Assembly: GCA_028277485.1 (NCBI GenBank)
Contig: JANQGE010000106.1
Span: 1 to 10,596, forward strand
Origin: Chlorobium sp.
GTDB taxonomy: Bacteria; Bacteroidota; Chlorobiia; Chlorobiales; Chlorobiaceae
DNA length: 10,596 nt
Direction of reading: 5' to 3'
Shown here: positions 1-7,165 of the stretch, piece by piece
How positions within the stretch are numbered: position 1 is the stretch's first letter
Layout of the letters: the number at the start of each line of letters is the position of its first letter
Made by a program: the position numbers and the translations under genes
Notes under the pieces: generated by a model
Seen by the model: the letters and a program-made list of their open reading frames with translations, nothing else
Told to the model about the DNA's origin: nothing
Databases searched by the model: none

Positions 1-364
1 CAACGGCAAGACTGGCTTCTGCCGCATGTTGTGATGCAATTGCTGTTTTCAGATCCTCACGATAGATGCGATCATCGATAACAAATAACAGCTGACCGGC
101 TTTTACATATTCACCCTCATCGACCGCTATTTCCTGCAGGGTCCCGTCAACCTGAGGCCTGACCTCAACCGTAACAACCCCTTCAAGAAGAGCCGAATAT
201 TGCTTTGTCACTATCGTTGAAGAACGTTCGATTTTCATCACGGGCAGTGATGGCGCCTGTGGCTGCCTTCCCCTATCCCCACCGCCGCAACCCGATAGCG
301 ATATCAACAGCATTGCGGTACACAAAGCCTTTCTTCCAACTCTTTTTCTGATACGATTCAACAT
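1..364 (-). CDS. RND efflux periplasmic adaptor lipoprotein (membrane fusion protein), 5' part only
   Basis: N-terminal ~121 residues of an AcrA/MexA-type adaptor that would link the RND pump to the TolC-like channel across the periplasm; the rest lies beyond the left edge. The start at 364 gives a basic n-region (MLNRIRKRVGRK), a hydrophobic stretch and a lipobox LSGC with the lipidated Cys at residue 26. After a linker comes VRPQVDGTLQEI..DEGEYVKAGQLLFVID (about residues 62-98), the first half of the biotinyl-lipoyl-like domain that is diagnostic of the family, followed by the start of the helical hairpin (YREDLKTAIASQHAAEA). No good Shine-Dalgarno is seen. It is third in the order TolC-RND-adaptor, 282 bp after the pump gene; that spacer shows no clear terminator and no convincing promoter. 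Family assignment is secure, substrate unknown. Confidence 0.88.
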   Translation of the reverse strand, partial: MLNRIRKRVGRKALCTAMLLISLSGCGGGDRGRQPQAPSLPVMKIERSSTIVTKQYSALLEGVVTVEVRPQVDGTLQEIAVDEGEYVKAGQLLFVIDDRIYREDLKTAIASQHAAEASLAV

Positions 365-646
365 AATTATTTGATGTGACAATAATTGACGGCGCAGGTA
401 TAATCAATAATTCGAAAACAAAAAAAATTCCGCCGACATTTATATGAACAAACTTACTTGTTACTCACTCTCCTATTTCCTGTCGTATCAAATACCACTC
501 CCAGGAAAAGCAACAAATCCGCCTCGCGCACATAATGTACGTCATGAAAACAATTTTAACGAGCACTGTTGTCTTTTTTGTTTGAGCATACCCATCGTTC
601 ATCCATAGCATTTACGATCCGGTGGAAAAACCTTCCAACTTCCTCT

Positions 647-3600
647 TCATGGTTCTTTACGGCCTCCAAGAATCCCGGAAACAAGGTTTCTGATATCAAA
701 ACCGATCATGTAAAGGCAGGGTATCAAAACAAGGGTCAAAGGGGTTGCCAGCAATAACCCCCAACCAAGAGCAAGCGCCATGGGCATCATGGAAGCATCG
801 GTTCCCCCAATCCCATACGCAAGCGGCAAAAGGCCCGCAGCGGTGGTTACCGTTGTAAGGAGGACGGCGCGCAAACGGTCGGCTGTACCTTTTGCAACCA
901 GTATTGGTATATCCACGTTCTTTCCGGACTTGTACAGCTCATTGAGGTAGTTAACCAGCACAAGCGAGTCATTGACCACGACACCAGCCATGCCCACAAT
1001 GCCAAGGAGCCCGAGAAAACTGAAAACCTCCCCGTGCAGCGCAAAAGCAATGACAACGCCGATGATCGCAAAAGGTATCGACATCATGACCAACAGCGGC
1101 TGTGTCACAGAGTTAAACAAAAGTATAAGCAGGAAGTAGATCCCGAATGCCGCAATACCGAAAGCAGCAAACAATCCCCGAAGCGACTCTTCGGATTCTT
1201 GAGCCTCCCCTCCGAACACAAGTTTAACCCCCGGAAAATCACGATTAGGAACAAAATGTTTCTCAACATCACGCATAACCTCAATGGGAGTGACAACATC
1301 TTGACGCACATCCGCCGAAATAGTAATCGAACGCTCACCGTCATAGTGATGGAAAATTGACGGGCTGGCACCTTGCTCAAAACCGGCAACTTCTTTTAGC
1401 GGGATCAATCGGCCTGTTCTGTTCGGTATAGAAAGTTCCTGCAGGTACTCAAGCTTCATGCGGGCATATTTCTGGAGCATCACCCTGAAATCCACTTCCT
1501 CTTCCCCGTACCGGACACTGGTCACAACCTGACCGTCATAGGCCGTCCTGACTGTTCTTGCAATATCCGCTACAGACAAACCCAGTCTTGAAAGACGGTC
1601 GTGGCGTATCGATATTTCTATCTGCTCTTTTCCCTCCTTGTCATCACGATCCGGATCCGTGACACCGTTGATTCCTGACAGATAGCTGAAAACCGAATCG
1701 GCAAGTGCAGTTCTCATATCATCATCGGAACCAACAACCCTTATCGTAACCGGCTTGCCGACGGGCGGGCCGCCCGATTCAACAAAAAAGATGGTTTCTT
1801 CCACTCCGCCGATTGCCATTGCCTTCTCACGAATATCTGCAACAATCTCGTCGGCAGACCTGTCCCTTGTACCGTAGGGAGTAAGTTTGACCGCAAGCTC
1901 GGCAAAATTTTCCTGCTCGATGGGGACAATGCCTGCTTGCGTACCAATCCTGGTCAGATAGGCGGACACCTCTTCTTCAGGCAATACCTCGAGGAGCTTT
2001 TCAAACTCGGCGGCTTTTGCAGAGGTTGCTTTCAGAGAGCTTCCAACAGGCAATTCAATCCAGACATTGAATGCGTCGGCACCTTTGGTCGGAAACAAAA
2101 TGTAACTCATGTAGTTGATACCGTAGTAGAGAGCGCCTCCGAGACTGAGAAAGCTCAAGAACACCAGCGCGTAGCGGAAACGCAGCAGGAAAAGAAGCAC
2201 TTTTTCAAACATATTGCGAACAGGCAAGAACCAGTTGCGCATTGCAGTTTTGGGGTTCTCGGACTCATTGACGTACAACCCCGGCAAGATATGCGCCGGC
2301 AGCACCAAAAAGGCCTCGATAAGCGATACAAACAGTGCCAGTGTAATTGTAAGGGGAATAACAAAAACAAACTTCCCAAGTACTCCCGGCATGAAAAACA
2401 TTGGCGCAAAGGCCAGAAAGGTAGTCAATACGGTCGTCAAAACAGGTTTGTAAACCTGGTAGATACCGTTAACCACCGCATCGACCGGGGACTCCCCTCG
2501 TTCACGTCTCTGAAAAATGTTTTCGGATATGATAATGGCATCATCAACCACAATACCGATAACAATGATAAGAGAAGTAAGGGTTATACTATCCAGCTCC
2601 ACATCAAAAAGGGGCAGCAGTGAAATCCCGCCAAGCAGGGTGAAGGGAATACCGAGTGCAACCCAGAACGCAGTCCGGAGGTTAAGAAACAGGGCCAGAA
2701 CAATCAGCACAAGAACCAGACCGATAGTCCCGTTTGTCAACACGATCGAAAGCTGGTTGGCCACATACTGTGAAAAATCAAGTCCGTAGATAAACCTGAC
2801 TCCCCCAGGAAGCTGATCTTCTTCCTCATCTACCAGATCCCGTATCGCCCTGACCGTTCTTATGATATCGGCCGACTCGCTTTTGTTGATAAGAAAAGAA
2901 ATTGCCGGATGTCCATTGATTCTTGAAAGCACCCGCTCTTCCTCGAAACCATCGGTTACGTCCGCAATATCCGAAACCTTGATTATCGGACCGTCGAAAC
3001 TCGAACGCACGACAACCTCGCCCACCTCTTGAGGGTCTCTGAACTGGGCCAGAGTGACAACATTCTTTTCGCTGGTAAACGACTCGAGCGAGCCTCCGGT
3101 TGCTCTGATGTTTCTCTCCTGAATGGCATCGACAACCTCCTGCATGGGAATTTGCAGCTCCCTGATTTTTTCGGGGTAAAGCTCTACCTGTATCTCCCTG
3201 TCGCGGTAACCGTAACGCTGCACGCTGGCAACCCCCGGTATATCCTTCAGCTTCTTTTCGAACCTGCGTGCAAGCTCCCTGAGTTCAGGATAAGGCATGT
3301 CCCCGGTCAGACCCACCTCAAGAATCGGAAAAATTGAGGACTTAATATCAGTGATCAGCGAGGACTCGGTAACCTCTTCAGGAAAATCCGTAATGCGAAA
3401 CACCGCTTCACGGATTTCACGTTTCACCTCATCCATATCCGAGGCGTCAGGCTCTATATCGACAATAACGATCGAGACGTTTTCCATTGACATCGAAAAC
3501 ACCCGCTTGATGTCGGTAACACTTTTAAGCTCATCCTCTATTTTGTTGGTTACATTCAACTCGACATCTTCCGGAGCCGCACCGGGATATTCCGTTGTAA

Positions 3601-3742
3601 CAACCAGTTGCCCAAGATCAACTTTGGGATACTGGGCACGGTTGATCTGCAAAAGCGTAGCCAGACCGAAAAGAAAGACCAGAATCGTCAGGAGATACGA
3701 GAGCATGTGACGCTCTGCGAAAAAACGGAAAAGTGATTTCAT
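647..3742 (-). CDS. RND-family inner-membrane efflux transporter (AcrB/MdtB-like)
   Basis: Full-length (1031 aa) resistance-nodulation-division pump, a proton antiporter that takes substrates from periplasm or membrane and passes them to a TolC-type channel. Layout fits the family: TM1 at residues ~13-33, the porter domain with YPGAAPEDVE near 52-61, TM2-TM6 from ~336 on, a second porter half, then TM8-TM12 ending in a short basic tail. The TM4 proton-relay pair is present as VVDDAIIISEN (D400, D401). In TM10, where AcrB has its essential lysine, this protein reads GVVVNDSLVLV (N924, D925), as in many uncharacterised RND pumps; the relay may therefore be wired differently. The start is chosen because it places a short cytoplasmic leader before TM1; no strong Shine-Dalgarno is visible. 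The 168-bp gap to the upstream tolC-like gene contains a short direct repeat. Neighbours support an efflux operon; metal-type CusA signatures were not recognised. Confidence 0.95.
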   Translation of the reverse strand: MKSLFRFFAERHMLSYLLTILVFLFGLATLLQINRAQYPKVDLGQLVVTTEYPGAAPEDVELNVTNKIEDELKSVTDIKRVFSMSMENVSIVIVDIEPDASDMDEVKREIREAVFRITDFPEEVTESSLITDIKSSIFPILEVGLTGDMPYPELRELARRFEKKLKDIPGVASVQRYGYRDREIQVELYPEKIRELQIPMQEVVDAIQERNIRATGGSLESFTSEKNVVTLAQFRDPQEVGEVVVRSSFDGPIIKVSDIADVTDGFEEERVLSRINGHPAISFLINKSESADIIRTVRAIRDLVDEEEDQLPGGVRFIYGLDFSQYVANQLSIVLTNGTIGLVLVLIVLALFLNLRTAFWVALGIPFTLLGGISLLPLFDVELDSITLTSLIIVIGIVVDDAIIISENIFQRRERGESPVDAVVNGIYQVYKPVLTTVLTTFLAFAPMFFMPGVLGKFVFVIPLTITLALFVSLIEAFLVLPAHILPGLYVNESENPKTAMRNWFLPVRNMFEKVLLFLLRFRYALVFLSFLSLGGALYYGINYMSYILFPTKGADAFNVWIELPVGSSLKATSAKAAEFEKLLEVLPEEEVSAYLTRIGTQAGIVPIEQENFAELAVKLTPYGTRDRSADEIVADIREKAMAIGGVEETIFFVESGGPPVGKPVTIRVVGSDDDMRTALADSVFSYLSGINGVTDPDRDDKEGKEQIEISIRHDRLSRLGLSVADIARTVRTAYDGQVVTSVRYGEEEVDFRVMLQKYARMKLEYLQELSIPNRTGRLIPLKEVAGFEQGASPSIFHHYDGERSITISADVRQDVVTPIEVMRDVEKHFVPNRDFPGVKLVFGGEAQESEESLRGLFAAFGIAAFGIYFLLILLFNSVTQPLLVMMSIPFAIIGVVIAFALHGEVFSFLGLLGIVGMAGVVVNDSLVLVNYLNELYKSGKNVDIPILVAKGTADRLRAVLLTTVTTAAGLLPLAYGIGGTDASMMPMALALGWGLLLATPLTLVLIPCLYMIGFDIRNLVSGILGGRKEP

Positions 3743-3865
3743 ACAGGGTTTTGAAAGTCAAAAAAATGACATCTGTGCTCGGAAATATTTCTTCGGGTAA
3801 AGGCGAAAGATTTACCGCCTCCACAAATAAGGACATAGCTCGCCGGACTTCTTTTTCTCTTCTTC

Positions 3866-3900
3866 CACTTTTGCCTTTTGACCTTTGACTTTTGCCTTTC
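3866..3900. repeat. Degenerate heptamer direct repeat in the tolC-RND spacer
   Basis: On the plus strand, five imperfect ~7-bp units of the type CTTTTGC / CTTTTGA / CCTTTGA follow one another, immediately downstream of the outer-membrane factor stop codon and upstream of the pump gene. Purely pyrimidine-biased simple sequence with no hairpin potential. Function unknown; such repeats can vary in copy number by slippage. Confidence 0.6.
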
Positions 3901-3909
3901 TAACTACTC

Positions 3910-5481
3910 CTATCGATACAGCTCATCGAGCAAAGCCTGATAACGCAGCCAGAGCTTTTGATAGTTCAAGGCGTTTTCCGCATAGGCAAGTTTGGCACTT
4001 TCCTCATTGTCCCTGCTCATAATGACAAAGGTCAGGTCACCCCGCCCCTGTTCATATATCCTTGTCTCTTCGATGGTCCTCAACCTTGCCGACTCGATCT
4101 GCTCGCGATTCAGCTCCAGAACCCCTATGAGCTTCGTCAACTGTGTATGAAGAGAAGAAAGTGAAGCGTTAAGTGAAAGAGAAACATCCTCTCTCTCCTT
4201 GCCAAGCTGAAGAGTCTGAAGACGGTTTCTCTGATAATCTGCCTTTGCGGTTCTGTTTTCAATGGGAACAGAGAGCTGCAAACCTACCGCAGCATCGCTT
4301 TTATCCGGCCTGAAAGAATCTCCTGCGCTTTCATCTGCATTTTTAGCTGTAACTGCTGCTATAAGAGAGAGGTCGGGTTTACCCGTTTCCCTTACCCCTG
4401 TTGCATTGACCTCGAGCTGTTTCCTTCTCAATTCCAGTATCCTCAAAATCCGGGAATTGTTCTCGAGTCGTGTTTTGACCGAGTCGAGTGAACCCGGTTC
4501 TTGAAGCTCATACAAATTGAAATCGGGCTCGGCTGTCAGAAAAAGGTTGTTCTGTACCAGCACCGCCAGTTCGGCCCTCATAGCAGACAACTGTGATTCA
4601 ACAAGGCCGAGGTTCTGCTTCCATGTGCTTACAGCATCTTTTGCACGAATTACATCGACTGAATCAACCAGATATGCGTTAAATTCTTGTTTTGTCCGCT
4701 CAAACTCTCTGCTGCTCAGGCTAAGCCTGCGGTGTGCAATCTTTTTCTGCTCTTCAAGGTATACCCAGTCCAGATATTTTGAGATCGTGTCAATGAGAAA
4801 ATCCTCGATATTCTCAACCGCCTGAATCTTGGCAACATCGACATCATAGGCTTTCAGGTCATAATGCAGACGAGTCAGTTTCCCGCCCATGTTCCTCAAC
4901 AACGGTTGTGAATACTGCAGCTCGATGCTGTTCTCATAAAATCTTTCAGGGTAAGAAAACAGCGGTGCCTGCTTGAAACTGCTTGAAGACCGGTTGATAG
5001 AATAGGTGGTCGAAAGGCGTCCCCCTGTATTCCAGAACTGCTTGTTCACACCGGTTCGAAGGGAAACGGCTTCTGTGAGATCAGGACTGAATGCGGTTAT
5101 CGTTGCCTCTTCACGAGAGTATGTCAGTGAAGAAGCAAAATTCCAGTCTGCTTCGCCAAGATAACTTTTTTGCTCGGCAGCTTCGATCGCTTCCGCCATC
5201 CGCTCTTTTTCAAATATGGGATGACTGTTCTCCAGAAGAGCCACAAAAGCTTCCTTTGTCAACGGTTTGGCATGGGAGGCATTGTTTTGAACCAGAATCA
5301 GGAAAGAAACCGACAAAAAAAAGGAAAGCATCCCTTTAAGATACTTTCCCAAAATACTTGTACTTGTACTTGTACTTGGGGACGTTGTTCCGTAACCACA
5401 ATAAAAAACAGAGCACTGACAACATTGGTCATCAGATATAGCAGTCTTTCTGTCTCTTTGCCAGCGAAAATTCACACTCAT
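3910..5481 (-). CDS. TolC-family outer-membrane efflux protein
   Basis: Outer-membrane factor of the tripartite pump, expected to trimerise into a beta-barrel with a long periplasmic alpha-helical tunnel. A hydrophobic signal segment MLSFFLSVSFLILVQ starts at residue 51, with likely cleavage after ASHA (~residue 70); the mature part is rich in long amphipathic helices and has the duplicated OEP layout (two halves, e.g. LTKEAFVALLENSHPIF at the start, and EQIESARLRTIEETRIYEQG near the end). Start choice is ambiguous: the ATG at 5481 has a strong Shine-Dalgarno (AAGGTGGAG just upstream), but it puts 50 residues, Cys-rich and then TSTSTSTS, before the signal peptide. The ATG at 5331 gives a normal signal peptide (473-residue protein), yet AAAGGG lies too close to it. 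Located upstream of the RND and adaptor genes, so probably co-transcribed with them. Confidence 0.88.
   Translation of the reverse strand: MSVNFRWQRDRKTAISDDQCCQCSVFYCGYGTTSPSTSTSTSILGKYLKGMLSFFLSVSFLILVQNNASHAKPLTKEAFVALLENSHPIFEKERMAEAIEAAEQKSYLGEADWNFASSLTYSREEATITAFSPDLTEAVSLRTGVNKQFWNTGGRLSTTYSINRSSSSFKQAPLFSYPERFYENSIELQYSQPLLRNMGGKLTRLHYDLKAYDVDVAKIQAVENIEDFLIDTISKYLDWVYLEEQKKIAHRRLSLSSREFERTKQEFNAYLVDSVDVIRAKDAVSTWKQNLGLVESQLSAMRAELAVLVQNNLFLTAEPDFNLYELQEPGSLDSVKTRLENNSRILRILELRRKQLEVNATGVRETGKPDLSLIAAVTAKNADESAGDSFRPDKSDAAVGLQLSVPIENRTAKADYQRNRLQTLQLGKEREDVSLSLNASLSSLHTQLTKLIGVLELNREQIESARLRTIEETRIYEQGRGDLTFVIMSRDNEESAKLAYAENALNYQKLWLRYQALLDELYR
5355..5378. repeat. Hexanucleotide microsatellite (TACTTG)x4
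   Basis: Four perfect tandem copies of TACTTG (plus strand), read on the minus strand as CAAGTA repeats. They lie within the extended outer-membrane-factor ORF, encoding Thr-Ser pairs, and 24 bp upstream of the alternative start at 5331. A 6-bp unit keeps the frame, so slippage would change linker length or the promoter/RBS-to-start distance, not switch the gene off. Confidence 0.85.
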
Positions 5482-5607
5482 ACTCCACCTTTCCTGGCAA
5501 GTTCTTTTCTCAGGGATGCAACTTGATTGATTCTACTCATGGGTTGCAAAATAGTAACCGTTATCATACTGGTTTTGAGTTTGATTTCCGTGCAATCCGT
5601 TGGTTTC

Positions 5608-6177
5608 TTATAGTTTCTTTTTCAGGGTAAAGGCACCGCGAACCTGACCCGCTTTGTAGCCACGCGCCTTGTCCTCCGGGTAAAGCTCATCAAGGATAGC
5701 GGCAGTTTCCGGCTCGATTGTTTCGCCATGGCACTTGAGGCAGGGCATCTTTTCAAGAGGTGGCATAACGATACCCTTCATAAAGCGAAAGTAGCTTTCA
5801 CCACCTTCTTCAACGACCTCGGAATAAACCAGGGTACTGGCGCTCTCGCCGGTTGCGCGTCGTTCTTCAAAATCCAGCAGCACCTTGGTCTCCCAAGCAT
5901 CGGGAGCATTATTTGGGTTACGCAACTTGCGACTTGTCCGGGCAACGTCCCAACCAGAACTCTTCGAGTGCTTCTCCGCAATGTCCGGTGCGATACTTTT
6001 GCATACGCTGATTGCCGTAACGGGGCCTCCCGATTTCAAGGCTTTACTCAATTCATCCTTTAGCTCTTCAAAAAACGCACCGGTAATTTTTTTCGCCTCG
6101 GCTGTATGTGAGCCCTCACTTGCAATAGCGGCAAACGACAGGCTGAAAAGTAATAAGGTAATTACTAACATTTTCAT
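5608..6177 (-). CDS. Exported c-type haem protein, Tll0287-like (DUF3365) family
   Basis: 189-residue secreted protein. Signal peptide at residues 1-20 (MKMLVITLLLFSLSFAAIAS). The mature part has the hallmarks of the Tll0287-like domain: AISVCKSIAPDIAEKHS (about 55-71), the conserved VARTSRKLRNPNNAPDAWE block (78-96), and a single c-type haem attachment motif CLKCH at 146-150 near MPPLEKMP. It should carry one covalently bound haem in the periplasm; members have been linked to redox or gas sensing, but as a stand-alone domain its role is unknown. The start is well supported by a perfect Shine-Dalgarno. It is transcribed towards the efflux genes but is separated by 126 bp from the next ORF. 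It sits directly beyond the last attC of the cassette array and shows no matching attC of its own, so it is taken as the chromosomal flank, not a cassette. Confidence 0.88.
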   Translation of the reverse strand: MKMLVITLLLFSLSFAAIASEGSHTAEAKKITGAFFEELKDELSKALKSGGPVTAISVCKSIAPDIAEKHSKSSGWDVARTSRKLRNPNNAPDAWETKVLLDFEERRATGESASTLVYSEVVEEGGESYFRFMKGIVMPPLEKMPCLKCHGETIEPETAAILDELYPEDKARGYKAGQVRGAFTLKKKL

Positions 6178-6182
6178 TAGAT

Positions 6183-6190
6183 ACCTCCTT
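6183..6190 (-). promoter_or_regulatory. Consensus Shine-Dalgarno AAGGAGGT
   Basis: Perfect anti-16S match five bases before the ATG of the haem protein. It contrasts with the cassette genes, most of which have weak or no Shine-Dalgarno. Confidence 0.85.
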
Positions 6191-6263
6191 GGAAGTGCTG
6201 GGTGTTTGAAAGTGGCTAAACAAAAAATATGAAGCTCCTTGCTCGCAAGAAATGTCTCAATGA

Positions 6264-6354
6264 AGCCTAACGTGCAGGGTAACCAGCGACGGCCAGCCCC
6301 TTGACCGGCAGGCAGCCACCCTTATCGCCGTCTGGTTGACCCTGCTGTTAGAGC
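6264..6354 (-). other. attC site of the last cassette
   Basis: 91-bp imperfect palindrome. R'' box GCTCTAAC at 6354-6347 and R' box GTTAGGCT at 6271-6264. The inner arms are GCAGGGTCAACCAG and CTGGTTACCCTGC: they pair fully except for one extra C, the extrahelical-base arrangement integrases use to choose the bottom strand. A further ACGGC/GCCGT pair extends the stem. The acetyltransferase stop codon TAA lies in the R'' box. Confidence 0.92.
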
Positions 6355-6839
6355 ATCTTTTGCATCCAAACCGTATCGAATTTCTGGCCCTTTTTCCTCC
6401 CTACCTTTCTGAAGCGGCCGCATTCTGTGAATCCATTCTTTTCGTGGAACTTGATACTACTCGAATTCTTGGAAGAAATGCTTGCCAGGATATTTGTAAT
6501 ACCTTTTTTAACCGCATCCTTTTCAAGAGAACCGAGCAACATCCTCCCCAGGCCTTTTCCCGTGTAATCTGGATGTACGAAATACGTCACTTCAGCAGTA
6601 TGTGAGAATGTCGGCATTGGATTATGTGAACGTAACATTCCAAAACCCACGATTTTACCATTCTCGTCTTTTATCGTTCCTCTTGGAAAGCCATCCGACA
6701 TTTTCAAAAACATATCAAATTCTTGATATGGGAGTTTATTCTCAGGGTATGCCGCAAAGGTGTTCTCTACATAGTAGTTGAAAATATCCATTATTGATTC
6801 ACGATCGTCATTTGACATTGAATCGATTGAGTATTCCAT
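6348..6839 (-). CDS. GNAT N-acetyltransferase, phosphinothricin-acetyltransferase-like (cassette 5)
   Basis: 163-residue acetyl-CoA-dependent acetyltransferase. N-terminal helix region NDDRESIMDIFNYYVENTFAA resembles the start of PAT/MnaT-type enzymes, which acetylate phosphinothricin, methionine sulfoximine or similar amino acids. Motif A is VTYFVHPDYTGKGLGRMLL (84-102) with TGKGLG as acetyl-CoA pyrophosphate loop; the Q/R usually first in this loop is Thr. Motif B follows as NSSSIKFHEKNGFTECG (125-141), the N..S..FHEKNGF pattern of this subgroup. The gene begins 16 bp inside the cassette (R' at 6862-6855) with only a weak AGAGA ribosome site and stops within its attC. An upstream copy of the non-coding module could supply transcription. 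Fold assignment is firm; the substrate is inferred only loosely from family resemblance. Confidence 0.9.
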   Translation of the reverse strand: MEYSIDSMSNDDRESIMDIFNYYVENTFAAYPENKLPYQEFDMFLKMSDGFPRGTIKDENGKIVGFGMLRSHNPMPTFSHTAEVTYFVHPDYTGKGLGRMLLGSLEKDAVKKGITNILASISSKNSSSIKFHEKNGFTECGRFRKVGRKKGQKFDTVWMQKML

Positions 6840-6862
6840 GAGGTTTGTCTCTTTGCTCTAAC

Positions 6863-7052
6863 GTTAACCATTATCTGTACTACAGATTAATATACAGCAT
6901 AAACACTTTTCACGAGATCAAAACATCTGTATGCTTTTAACTTGCAGGTAGGTTTTGTGCTTTTTTTACCAGTTATGCAGCAGCCGCAAATTGGCTGTTG
7001 ATCTGTTGAGTTGTTAGTGCTGAAGACCCGCAGGGGTCGACCTACGTGGCGG
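6863..7052 (-). repeat. Non-coding intercassette module, copy 1
   Basis: Fills the whole interval between the attC of the M23 cassette and the first base of the acetyltransferase cassette. It shares with copy 2 (8109-8300) an identical 22-mer (7007-7028 = 8250-8271) and the block GTTTATGCTGTATATT (minus strand), followed by a palindrome ATCTGTAGTACAGAT at 6873-6887 next to the cassette start. About 20 bp present in copies 2 and 3 between these two blocks are missing here. No credible gene: the 64-codon ORF in it is not conserved in copy 2 and has no ribosome site. No L''/L' pairing with its ends was found, so it is not an ordinary attC. It may carry a promoter. Confidence 0.75.
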
Positions 7053-7141
7053 CCTGCAACGCCGCAAATCACCGGCAGCAAAAACAGAGCGACGAAGGAG
7101 CGGCGCTTTTAGCTGTCCGAGTGCGTTTGCTTTGTTAGGTG
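7053..7141 (-). other. attC site of the M23 peptidase cassette
   Basis: 89-bp imperfect hairpin. R'' is CACCTAAC (7141-7134), the exact complement of that cassette's first bases GTTAGGTG. The right-hand box is GTTGCAGG (7060-7053), which departs from GTTRRRY. The arms pair with bulges: GCAAACGCACTCGGACAGC on one side against CCGGTGATTTGC and TTTTTGCTGCC on the other. The stop codon of the gene lies 25 bp upstream of it. Confidence 0.8.
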
Positions 7142-7165
7142 ATATTTCCCGAAAACTTAAGGTTA

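Noticed and set aside
3618..3836. 72-codon minus-strand ORF overlapping the start of the RND gene
   Set aside because: Out-of-frame shadow of a clear gene; no domain, and its start lies in the spacer.
6238..6249. CTTGCTCGCAAG palindrome near a T-tract, as a terminator
   Set aside because: Only five base pairs with a two-base loop, and the T-run is too far away.
5608..6271. The haem-protein gene as a sixth cassette beginning GTTAGGCT
   Set aside because: No AGCCTAAC-type box or hairpin downstream of its stop codon, and it has chromosomal-style expression signals.
7013..7020. GTTAGTGC (also 8255-8262) as an extra attC box inside modules 1 and 2
   Set aside because: No cassette start with the complementary sequence and no hairpin arms flank it; it is part of the shared 22-mer.
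6887..7081. 64-codon minus-strand ORF in module copy 1
   Set aside because: Not maintained in module copy 2, no ribosome site, and runs into the attC hairpin; chance ORF.
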